Of a stretch of DNA of 64,000 nucleotides, positions 26,744 through 35,294 are shown piece by piece (position 1 is the stretch's first letter; every line of letters starts with the position of its first letter). This DNA is from JAJFFW01 sp038534195. Lineage in GTDB: Bacteria > Pseudomonadota > Alphaproteobacteria > Caulobacterales > Parvularculaceae. The stretch lies in assembly GCA_038534195.1 (NCBI GenBank), contig JBCAXE010000009.1, positions 1 through 64,000 of the forward strand, in the 5' to 3' direction. A program made the position numbers and the translations under genes. Below the pieces are notes generated by a model. It saw only the letters and a program-made list of their open reading frames with translations, had not been told where the DNA came from and made no database searches.

Positions 26744-27120
26744 GTGCTGGCCGCCGGCACGTCATAAACGCACGTCTCTCCATTGGAGGGGCGCGCCGCT
26801 TTCACTTGCACCAAATTCTTGAATTGCGCGCTAAGGCGTTTCGCCGCCCACAGACAAATATTTTCGAGCGTCGGCTGACTTAACCCTTCGACTTCGTTAA
26901 GTAGCCGGTGATCAAGGTCCTTGCGCAACGCCTCCAGAGCGTCCGTTACATCGCCAAAGTCGGTGACCCAACCGGTTCTCTGGTCGGGCGTTCCTTCGAG
27001 CGTCACTTCGAGGGAAAACGAGTGCCCGTGCATGCGTGCATACGGACGGCCCGCCTCCTCCGCCGATTGCGTGTTTAGATAATGCGCGGCGTCGAACGTA
27101 ATCGACTTCGTGATGCGCAT
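26740..27120 (-). CDS. queD: QueD-like 6-carboxytetrahydropterin synthase, variant lacking Cys27
   Basis: 126 residues. Zinc ligands His13, His31 and His33 (in AAHYL and MHGHSF) and the Asp70-His71 pair are all in place, and TGWVTDFGDV is typical. The catalytic cysteine of the C-X3-H-G-H motif is replaced: residue 27 is Tyr (YARMHGH). Candidate compensating residues are Glu115 and Cys117 in NGETCVY. It is the last gene of the queC-queE-queD run, 25 bases after queE, so a role in making 6-carboxy-tetrahydropterin for queuosine is expected from context; the chemistry may differ from E. coli QueD. Confidence 0.85.
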   Translation of the reverse strand: MRITKSITFDAAHYLNTQSAEEAGRPYARMHGHSFSLEVTLEGTPDQRTGWVTDFGDVTDALEALRKDLDHRLLNEVEGLSQPTLENICLWAAKRLSAQFKNLVQVKAARPSNGETCVYDVPAAST

Positions 27121-27145
27121 GGCGAGAATACTCCGTTGGCGCGCC

Positions 27146-27784
27146 TTACGCGATGCCGATCAGCTTGTGCGTTTGCAAACTGAGACGCCATTGCGGATGC
27201 GCTTTACAATAATCCACAGCGGCGGCTGTATGGCGCATCAAATCCGGCCCGTCCATAGGCTGGAGAAAGAAGTGTTCGAAGCCCAGCATTTCAAACTGAG
27301 ACGGCGGGGCCCCTTCCTGCTCGAATACGAGCTTGAGTTCTTGTCCGGTGCGTTGGCTCAACGGCGCGCCAGCCTTGGGGCTGACGCAGATCCAGTCAAG
27401 GCCCTCAGGCGCTTCGATCGTGCCGTTCGTCTCGACTGCAACCTCAAACCCGTTCGCGTGGAGCGCATCGACAAGAGGTTCGTCCAGCTGCAAGAGCGGC
27501 TCTCCGCCGGTGCAGACGACGAGCGGCCGTCCGCCCGCGTCATCAGGCCAAGCCGCTTTAACGTGATCGGCGAGCGCTTCCGGACCATCAAACTTGCCGC
27601 CGCCCGGCCCATCAACGCCCACAAAGTCTGTATCGCAAAAACGGCATACGGCCTCGGCGCGATCGCGCTCCAGCCCCGACCACAAATTACATCCGGCGAA
27701 TCTCAGAAAAACCGCCGCGCGACCGGTCTGCGCGCCCTCGCCCTGCAGCGTAAAGTAGCGCTCTTTAACGGCGTATTGCGTCAC
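27146..27784 (-). CDS. queE: 7-carboxy-7-deazaguanine synthase
   Basis: 212 residues from a GTG at 27784 that overlaps the queC stop as GTGA. A longer frame to 27868 lies inside queC and is rejected. The radical SAM cluster is the QueE type C-X14-C-X2-C (CNLWSGLERDRAEAVCRFC). KERYFTLQGEG precedes it, and GGEPLLQ and ETNGT follow. The enzyme converts 6-carboxy-tetrahydropterin to 7-carboxy-7-deazaguanine using SAM and an iron-sulfur cluster. The overlap implies translational coupling to queC. Confidence 0.95.
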   Translation of the reverse strand: MTQYAVKERYFTLQGEGAQTGRAAVFLRFAGCNLWSGLERDRAEAVCRFCDTDFVGVDGPGGGKFDGPEALADHVKAAWPDDAGGRPLVVCTGGEPLLQLDEPLVDALHANGFEVAVETNGTIEAPEGLDWICVSPKAGAPLSQRTGQELKLVFEQEGAPPSQFEMLGFEHFFLQPMDGPDLMRHTAAAVDYCKAHPQWRLSLQTHKLIGIA

Positions 27785-28500
27785 GCAACGGTCTCTTCGC
27801 GCTGGTAGTCGCGCCAGCCTTTTTCGCGAAGCTCGCACGCCGGACAGGTTCCGCAACCATATCCCCACGCGTGGCGCTCGGATCGGACGCCCAGATAACA
27901 GGTGTGGGAATTCTCGTTAATGATCGCCACGAGCCGGCCGCCCCCTATTCTTTCCGCCAATCGCCAGCTTTCGGCCTTATCAATTGCCATCAGCGGCGTC
28001 TCAAGGGCGATTTCCATGTCCATACCGAGCCTTAGCGCGTTTATCTGAGCGTCCAGCGTCTCAGACCGGCAGTCAGGATAACCGGAATAATCCGCCTCGC
28101 ACATGCCCGCCACTAAAACGCCCGCGTCTCGTTTATAAGCAAGAGCGCCCGCATAGGTCAGGAAAATCAAATTTCGTCCGGGCACAAATGTTGACGGAAG
28201 GCCGCCTTCGGGCGTCACGATTGGCGTGTCACGGGTCATGGACGTTTCGCTGATCCGTCCGAGACCGGTCAAATCGATCAGCGTGTCTTGCCCAAGGCGG
28301 TCTGACCAATCCGGCGAGAATGACGCGAACTCGCGGCGGATCGCCGAACGCGCGCCAAGTTCAACCGCATGACGTTGCCCGTAGTCGAAGCCAATCGTCT
28401 CCACGGATTGGAACCGATCAAGCGCATACGCCAGCGCGATCGAGGAATCCTGACCGCCTGAGAAAATGACAATGGCTTTATCTTTATTGAGCGTCTGCAT
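27781..28500 (-). CDS. queC: 7-cyano-7-deazaguanine (preQ0) synthase
   Basis: 239 residues. The ATP-binding PP-loop is FSGGQDS near residue 14. The zinc site near the C-terminus has four Cys in CYLGVRSERHAWGYGCGTCPAC. The protein uses ATP and ammonia to turn carboxy-deazaguanine into preQ0, the precursor of queuosine in tRNA. It is the first gene of the que operon and is divergent from cutA; the shared intergenic space is about 80 bases. No queF or tgt is in the window. Confidence 0.95.
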   Translation of the reverse strand: MQTLNKDKAIVIFSGGQDSSIALAYALDRFQSVETIGFDYGQRHAVELGARSAIRREFASFSPDWSDRLGQDTLIDLTGLGRISETSMTRDTPIVTPEGGLPSTFVPGRNLIFLTYAGALAYKRDAGVLVAGMCEADYSGYPDCRSETLDAQINALRLGMDMEIALETPLMAIDKAESWRLAERIGGGRLVAIINENSHTCYLGVRSERHAWGYGCGTCPACELREKGWRDYQREETVA

Positions 28501-28579
28501 CGATGGTACTCTCTCAAAAAATTTGCAGAAACTCTCCCTCCGGGGGCGGTTTACTCATGTGCTCAGGGAGACGCAACCC

Positions 28580-28918
28580 GTGTGTCAGCCAAAACTGTTA
28601 TATGTCACAGCGCCCTCTATGGAGAGCGCCAAATCGCTCGCGTCAACGCTCGTCGAAAAACGCGCGGCGGCCTGCGTGAATATTCTGCCCAAGATGCATT
28701 CAATCTACCGTTGGAAAGACAATATCGAGACGGCGGAAGAATGCGTCCTCATTGTAAAGACTGTTGCTGCTAAAACTGAGGCGGTGCGAGATATGATCAT
28801 TGCGGCGCACCCGTACGAGACGCCGTGCGTCATTGAGCTATCGGCAGACGGGCCCGGAACGAATACAGCGTTCGCAGAGTGGATCGCCGAATGCGTTGAG
28901 CCCGGCAAAAAAGAATAA
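28580..28918 (+). CDS. cutA: CutA-like divalent-ion tolerance protein
   Basis: 112 residues from a GTG at 28580 with AGGGAG at 28565-28570. The frame opens further upstream inside queC, but homology begins at KLLYVTAPS. Signature segments are KRAAACVNILPKMHSIYRWKDNIE, EECVLIVKT and AHPYETPCVIEL. CutA proteins are small cytoplasmic trimers with a PII-like ferredoxin fold, implicated in copper tolerance in E. coli; the physiological role is debated. Confidence 0.92.
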   Translation: MCQPKLLYVTAPSMESAKSLASTLVEKRAAACVNILPKMHSIYRWKDNIETAEECVLIVKTVAAKTEAVRDMIIAAHPYETPCVIELSADGPGTNTAFAEWIAECVEPGKKE

Positions 28919-28920
28919 TT

Positions 28921-29916
28921 CTAATTCTGTAACTGTGACGCCGAACCGCAATGGGTCTGCTCCGGCCCGGCGCCGCCAAGCGCTTTCCGATCCGCATCGG
29001 CTCCTTTGATCCAGTCCGCCACGTCGCGCCAGACGCGTTGGCGTTGCAGGTCTCGGAAAAGCATATGCCACCCGTCCGGATAAACGCGCACGGTAACTGC
29101 GCCGCAAAGACGTCCCGCCGCTTTCTTCATGGCCTTTACCGGAATAATCTCATCCTTCTCGCCATAAAGAAACAGAACCCGTCCGCCGACCTCGTCTGTG
29201 GCGTCATAGGCCTCACCCATAATTCGGGTGACGCCAAGCACGGATTTAATTCGCGTTTCCTTCACAATATTCGGGTCGCGCTGCATCTGTCGCAGAATGT
29301 CAATATTGTCCGTTGCCTGACGGCCTGCGCGTTCGCCGGTTAGGGTCTTGCCCGGCGCAAACACCGCAGCGGCGTTTGCGCTCAGCCGATAAAGAAGCGG
29401 CATTTGCGATCCGCCCCAAACGCCGGGCGCCGCGATGATTACACCGTCCACTGGCAATGGCGTCTCCGCCATCGCAGAAAGGACAACGGCCGCCCCCATT
29501 GAGTGACCGAGAACGTAAACCGGCGATGCGGGGTGGCGGGCTCTTGTCGCGTCGATCGCCGCCAACAAATCGGCGCGCAACGTTTTCGACCCCACCCAGC
29601 GCGCCCGGTCTGGTGAGCGGCCGAACCCGCGCTGGTCATAGGCGTACGTCGTGATCGATGCATTTTGCGCCCACCATTCGCCCGGCAGTGCGAAACTGTT
29701 CGCGTAATCATTCATTCCGTGCACAGCGATAAGCACTGGACCCGGATCGTGCGCCGGCCATGCCGTCACAGAAAGCGCTGCGCCGTCATAGGCGATGAGG
29801 GAAGTCTCCGTGAGCGCCGCGTCCCGCGATCGCGGCGGCGCATCAGGAAACGCAACGCACGCCGGCAACCCCGCCAGCATCAAAAGGAATAAACCCGATT
29901 TCAGAAACGCATTCAT
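28921..29916 (-). CDS. Alpha/beta hydrolase lipoprotein, monoacylglycerol-lipase-like
   Basis: 331 residues. A lipoprotein signal has the lipobox LPAC near residue 20. The hydrolase core has the oxyanion segment AVHGMNDYANSF, the nucleophile elbow GHSMG, the acid in GEKDEI and a C-terminal His in DGWHMLF, so the triad is complete. The order and the YDQRGFGRS segment resemble the lysophospholipase/monoacylglycerol lipase group. Lipidation points to the periplasm or outer membrane. Convergent with cutA, two bases apart. Confidence 0.88.
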   Translation of the reverse strand: MNAFLKSGLFLLMLAGLPACVAFPDAPPRSRDAALTETSLIAYDGAALSVTAWPAHDPGPVLIAVHGMNDYANSFALPGEWWAQNASITTYAYDQRGFGRSPDRARWVGSKTLRADLLAAIDATRARHPASPVYVLGHSMGAAVVLSAMAETPLPVDGVIIAAPGVWGGSQMPLLYRLSANAAAVFAPGKTLTGERAGRQATDNIDILRQMQRDPNIVKETRIKSVLGVTRIMGEAYDATDEVGGRVLFLYGEKDEIIPVKAMKKAAGRLCGAVTVRVYPDGWHMLFRDLQRQRVWRDVADWIKGADADRKALGGAGPEQTHCGSASQLQN

Positions 29917-29980
29917 TAGCGCATCAAAGGTCGATGCGTCGTGATGATCAAGTCACGACCGCATCAGCCGAGACCAACGC

Positions 29981-30370
29981 CTATTTCTGGACACCGGTCT
30001 TGTTCGCCGCAATTGTCAGCGCCTTCAAGACCACGTCTTCGGGAATGGCCGGAATAAAGCGCTCTTGGAGCACGACGCAAACCTCGGCGATGCGCCAGTC
30101 GATCATCACCACGCCACGATCGAGCACGCGGTTGACCATTTCGTTGAACCGATAGCGCCCCTTAAAGTCTTCATGGCGCTCGAAAATTCGCAGCGCATTC
30201 GCCATATCCGTGATCGGGCGGCCGTCGCGCCAACGCAAATTCTTGCGCGCCCACACCTCATCTTCGCTCAACGCACGCTTTGGTTTCGGGCTCGCGCCAG
30301 CCTCGCCCATCGGCGCCCGCTGCTCCGCCCCGAATTTTTCTGCTTCCGCCAGCTGATTTTGAACGCTCAT
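29981..30370 (-). CDS. Stand-alone VirE-like helical protein, unknown function
   Basis: 129 residues, no signal peptide. The first 40 residues are charged and low in complexity. Residues 45-125 (RDGRPITDMANALRIFERH, YRFNEMVNRV, DWRIAEVCVVLQERF, EDVVLKALTIAANK) resemble the helical segment that precedes the helicase core in VirE/VapE-type phage and plasmid primase-helicases. No ATPase motifs follow. It may be a domesticated fragment or a separate family; the resemblance is by eye only. It stands alone next to metabolic genes with no phage context. Confidence 0.5.
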   Translation of the reverse strand: MSVQNQLAEAEKFGAEQRAPMGEAGASPKPKRALSEDEVWARKNLRWRDGRPITDMANALRIFERHEDFKGRYRFNEMVNRVLDRGVVMIDWRIAEVCVVLQERFIPAIPEDVVLKALTIAANKTGVQK

Positions 30371-30476
30371 ACTCGCCCCTTTTTGGTCGTTACGGGATAT
30401 CTCGCAAAAGGAATTGGAAAAATTGCGAAAGATAAGCGATAGATTTGACTCAAAGTGTAAGAAGAAGGGCCCGTCG

Positions 30477-31121
30477 ATGAAATTATTCGGCTACTGGCGC
30501 TCCAGCGCCACCTATCGCGTGAGGATCGCGCTGAACCTGAAGCGCCTTGACTACGATTATGAGCCCGTCAACCTACTCGCCGGTGAACAGCATGCACCGG
30601 CCTATAAGAATGCAAACCCGCAAGGCCTTGTGCCCGCGCTTGTCACCGATGACGGCGTAACGCTCACGCAATCGCTTGCGATTATCGAATATCTTGAAGA
30701 GGCGTACCCTGAGAACGCACTTCTCCCCTCGGACGCAGTCGGCCGCGCCAAAGCCCGCGGCATCGCATCGACGCTTGCGAGCGAAGCACAACCCTTCATG
30801 AATTTACGCATACAGAAATATCTGAAAGGCGATTTGTCCCTTGACGAAGACGCGATGCAGAAGTGGTTGAACACTTGGCCAGGCGGCGCGATGGGCGCTG
30901 TGGAAGCGATGCTGGCGGAGACATCCGGGGATTTCTGTATTGGCGATGAGCCAGGGCTCGCCGACGCCTTTCTCGTCCCGCAATGGTTTGGCGCCGCGCG
31001 CTTCGGCGTTGATATGACAGCCTTCCCGAAAGGCAATGAAATTTTCGAACGCGGTCAGAGCCATCCGGCCTTCATAAAGGCGCATCCCCAAAATCAACCC
31101 GACGCCGTCGCAACGTCATAA
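30477..31121 (+). CDS. maiA: Maleylacetoacetate isomerase / zeta-class glutathione transferase
   Basis: 214 residues. ATG at 30477 with AGAAGAAGG upstream; the frame before it is not protein-like. The N-terminal thioredoxin fold has WRSSATYRVRIALNLK, the Ser-Ser glutathione-binding motif of zeta-class enzymes. NPQGLVPAL and TLTQSLAIIEYLEE complete the glutathione site, and the rest is the helical domain. The enzyme isomerises maleylacetoacetate to fumarylacetoacetate in tyrosine breakdown. The other genes of that pathway are not in the window, so another zeta-class GST role remains possible. Confidence 0.85.
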   Translation: MKLFGYWRSSATYRVRIALNLKRLDYDYEPVNLLAGEQHAPAYKNANPQGLVPALVTDDGVTLTQSLAIIEYLEEAYPENALLPSDAVGRAKARGIASTLASEAQPFMNLRIQKYLKGDLSLDEDAMQKWLNTWPGGAMGAVEAMLAETSGDFCIGDEPGLADAFLVPQWFGAARFGVDMTAFPKGNEIFERGQSHPAFIKAHPQNQPDAVATS

Positions 31122-31134
31122 GGTCAATCCGTAA

Positions 31135-31929
31135 ATGTCGCGACTAGAAGGAAAGAATTGTCTCATTACCGGCGCCGCCCGCGGAATCGGTCTCGCCCTC
31201 GCCGAGGCGTTCATTCGCGAAGGCGCCAGCGTGACGCTGAGCGATTTCGACGCTGCGGCGGGCGAGACCAGCGCAGCGCGCCTTGGGCGCCCCTTTCTGA
31301 CGCTCGATGTGCGGCGTGAGGATCATTGGATCGATGCGCTGAAGGCGACGGGCCCGCTCGACGTGCTCGTCAACAATGCGGGCGTGACCGGGTTTGAAAG
31401 CGCAGACGGCGCGCCGCACGATCCTGAAAACGCTTCGCTGGAGGATTGGCGCGCGGTACACGCAACAAATCTCGATGGCGTGTTTCTCGGCTGCAAACAT
31501 GCGATCAAATCAATGCGGCTCGCCGGCAAAGGATCGATCATCAATATTTCATCGCGCTCCGGCATGGTCGGCGTGCCGGCCGCCGCCGCTTACGCATCGT
31601 CGAAAGCCGCCGTCCGTAATCATACGAAATCCGTCGCTCTTTATTGTGCGCAGCAGGGCCTCGATATTCGCTGCAACTCCATTCATCCCGCAGCCATCAT
31701 GACGCCAATGTGGGAGGCGATGCTCCCTGACTTAAAAGACACCAAAGCCCGCGACACGGCCATCAAAGCTTTTGTAAAAGACACACCGATGCAGCGCTTC
31801 GGCGAAGCCGGTGAAGTCGCCGCCCTCGCTGTTCTTCTCGCGTCCGACGAAGCACGCTATGTTACGGGCGCGGAGTTGACGATCGACGGCGGCCTGCTGG
31901 CCGGCTCGGCGGCTGCGCCCGGCGATTGA
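31135..31929 (+). CDS. SDR family NAD(P)-dependent oxidoreductase
   Basis: 264 residues. Classical short-chain dehydrogenase motifs: TGAARGIG at the nucleotide site, NNAG, catalytic Ser in ISSRSG, and Y-X3-K in YASSK. Asp in LSDFD, at the end of the second strand, favours NAD over NADP. The C-terminus ELTIDGG is typical. It starts 13 bases after maiA, so the two are likely co-transcribed. The substrate is unknown. Confidence 0.88.
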   Translation: MSRLEGKNCLITGAARGIGLALAEAFIREGASVTLSDFDAAAGETSAARLGRPFLTLDVRREDHWIDALKATGPLDVLVNNAGVTGFESADGAPHDPENASLEDWRAVHATNLDGVFLGCKHAIKSMRLAGKGSIINISSRSGMVGVPAAAAYASSKAAVRNHTKSVALYCAQQGLDIRCNSIHPAAIMTPMWEAMLPDLKDTKARDTAIKAFVKDTPMQRFGEAGEVAALAVLLASDEARYVTGAELTIDGGLLAGSAAAPGD

Positions 31930-31959
31930 CCTCGCCCCCGATCCGGCTAGCGTAGCTCC

Positions 31960-32499
31960 ATGGAACCGCTCATTTTCGCCATTGGCGACAAAAAACCCGT
32001 CATTCACGAATCCGCTTTCATCGCGCCCGGCGTTGTGATCGCCGGCGATGTGGAAGTCCACGAAAACGCATCCGTCTGGTACGGATCGGTTCTACGCGGC
32101 GATGAGAATAAGATTATCGTCGGCAATGGCTCCAACGTTCAGGATGGAACGATCATCCATGTGGACAACGCCGACTGGGGCGGCTTGCCGACAATCATCG
32201 GCGAGAATGCGCTCGTAGGGCACCGCTGCATGCTCCATGGCGCGACGGTGAAGGACGGCGCTTTTGTGGGAATGTGCGCGACCATGCTTGACGGCTCGAT
32301 TATCGAGAGCGGCGCTATCCTCGCCGCGGGCGCGTTTCTCAGTTCAAAAAAAATCGTGCCCAGCGGTGAAATGTGGGCTGGCATGCCGGCGAAAAAATTC
32401 AGAGACCTGCGCGAGGGCGAAGACAAAATGGCGCTGATCGGGTCCGGGCACTATGTTGAAGAAGCGCTCCGCCACCGCAACGCGCTCCTCGAAAAATAA
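31960..32499 (+). CDS. Gamma-class carbonic anhydrase-like protein
   Basis: 179 residues of left-handed beta-helix hexapeptide repeats. Three zinc-ligand His are present in IIHVD, LVGHRC and MLHGAT, in gamma-CA spacing. NVQDGTIIHVD and MWAGMPAKKFR are typical of the bacterial YrdA/PaaY-like branch. Carbonic anhydrase activity is possible, but many members of this branch are inactive or use other substrates. It follows the SDR gene by 30 bases. Confidence 0.88.
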   Translation: MEPLIFAIGDKKPVIHESAFIAPGVVIAGDVEVHENASVWYGSVLRGDENKIIVGNGSNVQDGTIIHVDNADWGGLPTIIGENALVGHRCMLHGATVKDGAFVGMCATMLDGSIIESGAILAAGAFLSSKKIVPSGEMWAGMPAKKFRDLREGEDKMALIGSGHYVEEALRHRNALLEK

Positions 32500-32505
32500 G
32501 CGCCC

Positions 32506-33459
32506 TTAGGCGGTTCGTCTTACAAAAAGACGGTTCTCAGAAAAATCAATCGCAAATGGTTGCTGCAACAGATTATCGAGACCGAGCACGCCGAAGGGCC
32601 TATCGCGAAATCCGATCTCATCGAAAAAGCGCGTTTCCGCAACAAGGATTGGCTGCGCCGGAAGCCTCACAACGCCCAGATCGATTGCGTATTTGCGAAG
32701 GATGAACGCTTCGATTTCGTCGCTATAGATATCGCTCACCGTCGCGCGGTTGCGGTTCGGCGCTGTAATTTGAGGGATTGTCTGCAGGTGCGCCACCGCC
32801 GGAAAATTGCAAAGCGTCGAGCGCGATCCGGTGTCGACCAAAAACGGCGTGCGCTTCCTGCGGATCACCACATCGACGAGCAAAAAGGGCGGCGACGGTA
32901 ATCCGAGCGCTTCTTTCTGCAAGGGAACCGATCGCCACCCTTGCGAAAGCGCTTCTATTTCTTCTGTGGGCGCATCATAGAGTTCGAGCCTAGACGTAAC
33001 CGGATCGATAACCATGACCGTACGCCCAAGAAAATCCAATCCGAGAACACCGTGAGGCGTACGTTGAAAATTCTCCCAATCCCGGAGAATAGGCGCAATA
33101 TGATTTTCAAGACGCCGCCCGCCCACATCGATAGATCCGATGCGGAAGGTCGGCGCCCGCTGGACGCCGTTAAGGCCGAGAAGGTTGATGTCCGGTAGCC
33201 CGCTGCGTTCGGCTTCACTGGGCGCCATTGCGTTTTCAAAGAGTACAGACGTCGTCGCCGCCGTGTCGACGATGAAATCCCGAGGTCCGCCATTGTTCAC
33301 AAGGCCCTGGACGATCAATCTGCGGCCATAATCAATCCGAAACGGAATAGATACGATGGGAGATGCGAATGAACGCGGCGCAGGGTCGGGTTCCGGCGGA
33401 ATAACGCATCCGACAAGCGCTGTCGCTGAGGCGCCTGCAACAAATGATCTACGATCCAT
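32506..33459 (-). CDS. Retropepsin-like aspartyl protease, lipoprotein/Tat-type signal
   Basis: 317 residues from the ATG at 33459 (MDRRSFVAGASA); a longer frame reaches 33600 but starts inside the divergent promoter region. The N-terminus has an R-R pair, a hydrophobic core and Cys in LVGC, which could be a Tat-dependent lipoprotein signal. Two retropepsin-like lobes follow, one with VDTAATTSV and one with VDTGSRSTL, so both catalytic Asp residues are in one chain. Each lobe ends in a GVLGLD segment. The targets of these periplasmic proteases are not known. Confidence 0.8.
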   Translation of the reverse strand: MDRRSFVAGASATALVGCVIPPEPDPAPRSFASPIVSIPFRIDYGRRLIVQGLVNNGGPRDFIVDTAATTSVLFENAMAPSEAERSGLPDINLLGLNGVQRAPTFRIGSIDVGGRRLENHIAPILRDWENFQRTPHGVLGLDFLGRTVMVIDPVTSRLELYDAPTEEIEALSQGWRSVPLQKEALGLPSPPFLLVDVVIRRKRTPFLVDTGSRSTLCNFPAVAHLQTIPQITAPNRNRATVSDIYSDEIEAFILRKYAIDLGVVRLPAQPILVAETRFFDEIGFRDRPFGVLGLDNLLQQPFAIDFSENRLFVRRTA

Positions 33460-33624
33460 GCTTGTTCCGCTTACTTTCGATCCCCTATTCTCAATGCTGA
33501 AAGTAAAGGAATTTTCGATCTGTGAATAGCGCGCTTTTCTTTTATTAAGGCTCACGATAGCGTCCCTCATTCGCCCGAATAACCCAAACAGTTGCATCAT
33601 TCGAATAATAAGGGGCTCTCACCG

Positions 33625-35283
33625 ATGACCGACGCAATTAGCGCCGCAACGCCGCAAAAGGCGAATAATGAAACGCTGGTCGTCGGCGCATCTTCGCTCG
33701 GCACCCTGTTCGAGTGGTATGATTTCTTTCTTTACGGCGCGCTCGCCTCCTATATCGCGCGGCACTTCTTTTCGGCGGTGAACGAAACGACGAGCTTTAT
33801 CTTCGCGCTCGCCGCCTTCGCCGCCGGCTTTATTGTTCGCCCGCTGGGCGCGCTCGTCTTCGGCCGCATCGGCGATGTGGTGGGCCGGAAGAACACCTTT
33901 CTTGTCACCATGGGCGTCATGGGTCTTTCCACATTCTGTGTCGGTCTGTTGCCTGGTTACGACACGATCGGCATTGCAGCGCCGGTTATCCTAATCCTGC
34001 TCCGGCTCCTGCAGGGCCTCGCCATCGGCGGCGAATATGGCGGCGCCGCGATCTATGTGGCGGAACATGCGCCAGCCGGAAAACGCGGGCTCCATACGAG
34101 CTGGATACAGACGACCGCGGCCTTCGGGCTTCTTCTGTCACTCTTGATCATCATGGGCGCGCGCGCCGTCATCGACGACGACGCGTTCGCCGCCTGGGGA
34201 TGGCGCATTCCGTTTCTGATCTCAATTTTCCTTCTTGGCATATCGCTATGGATACGGATTAAACTCAATGAAAGCCCGGTCTTTCAGAAAATGAAGGAGG
34301 AAGGCGAAACCTCCCAAGCCCCGTTTAAGGAAGCATTCGGACGCTGGGGCAATCTGAAAATTGTTCTCATCGCTCTTTTCGGTTCGATCGCCGGACAAGC
34401 GGTGACTTTCTATACAGGCACATTTTATGCACTTTTCTTCCTCGAACGTATTTTGAAGGTCGATGGGTTCGACGCTAACATTTTGATGGCGGTCGCCCTG
34501 ACGCTGGCGGCGCCGCTTTACGTTTTCTTCGGCTGGCTCTCCGACCGGGTTGGACGCAAACCCATCATCATGGCGGGGCTCGGCCTCGGCGCGTTAATCT
34601 ATTTTCCGGCGTTCTCAATGCTTACGGGCGCGGCGAACCCGGCTTTGGCGAAAGCGCAAGCCGAAGCGCCTGTGACGGTCTTCGCCGATCCCTCCGCGTG
34701 CTCTTTTCAGTTCGACCCGGTCGGCCGCACCAATTTCGACAATCAAAGCTGTGATATCATCAAGACATTTCTCGCGCGCTCAAGCGTCAGCTACAAAAAT
34801 GAACCGCTGGAGGCGGGCGCCGTCGCTTATGTTCAGGTGGGCGACGCGCAGATAACCGCGCCCGACCCACGCCTTCTCACTGGCGATGAGCGTGCGGCCG
34901 CGATCGCCGCCTTCCGCGAAGAAACAGGCGCGGCGCTCGCCGCTGTCGGTTACCCGGAAGCCGCCGCGAGTGACGAGATTAACAGCGCGCTCGTGATCGC
35001 GATCATCATCTTACTGATGGTCTCCACCACCATGTGCTATGGCCCGATGGCGGCCATGCTGGTTGAACTTTTCCCTGCGCGCATTCGCTACACATCAATG
35101 TCGCTCCCCTACCATATCGGCAATGGCTGGTTCGGCGGCTTTCTCCCGACCACGTCGTTCGCAATTGTTGCGGCAACGGGAAATATTTATGCGGGGCTTT
35201 GGTACCCGGTGATCATTGCGGGCGTAACACTCATCATCGGCATCTTTCTATTGCCTGAAACAATGGGTCGAGAGATCCATTAA
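33625..35283 (+). CDS. MHS-family (ProP-like) MFS symporter with large loop insertion
   Basis: 552 residues. ATG at 33625 after AAGGGG. The N-terminus GTLFEWYDFFLYG and loop motif GRIGDVVGRK are hallmarks of the metabolite:H+ symporter branch, and LRLLQGLAIGGEYGGA is conserved. About 110 residues (roughly 350-460) replace the short loop between membrane helices 8 and 9. They are soluble, carry two Cys (ACSF, SCDI) and probably face the periplasm. Relatives import compatible solutes or carboxylates; the substrate is undetermined. Confidence 0.88.
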   Translation: MTDAISAATPQKANNETLVVGASSLGTLFEWYDFFLYGALASYIARHFFSAVNETTSFIFALAAFAAGFIVRPLGALVFGRIGDVVGRKNTFLVTMGVMGLSTFCVGLLPGYDTIGIAAPVILILLRLLQGLAIGGEYGGAAIYVAEHAPAGKRGLHTSWIQTTAAFGLLLSLLIIMGARAVIDDDAFAAWGWRIPFLISIFLLGISLWIRIKLNESPVFQKMKEEGETSQAPFKEAFGRWGNLKIVLIALFGSIAGQAVTFYTGTFYALFFLERILKVDGFDANILMAVALTLAAPLYVFFGWLSDRVGRKPIIMAGLGLGALIYFPAFSMLTGAANPALAKAQAEAPVTVFADPSACSFQFDPVGRTNFDNQSCDIIKTFLARSSVSYKNEPLEAGAVAYVQVGDAQITAPDPRLLTGDERAAAIAAFREETGAALAAVGYPEAAASDEINSALVIAIIILLMVSTTMCYGPMAAMLVELFPARIRYTSMSLPYHIGNGWFGGFLPTTSFAIVAATGNIYAGLWYPVIIAGVTLIIGIFLLPETMGREIH

Positions 35284-35294
35284 GGACAGCGGAC

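Noticed and set aside
27110..27808. 232-residue plus-strand frame opposite queE
   Set aside because: Antisense to queE, whose radical SAM motif is intact; no protein features in the opposite frame.
29981..30370. Prophage or plasmid remnant suggested by VirE resemblance
   Set aside because: A single gene with no phage, replication or integration genes nearby; base composition looks like its neighbours.
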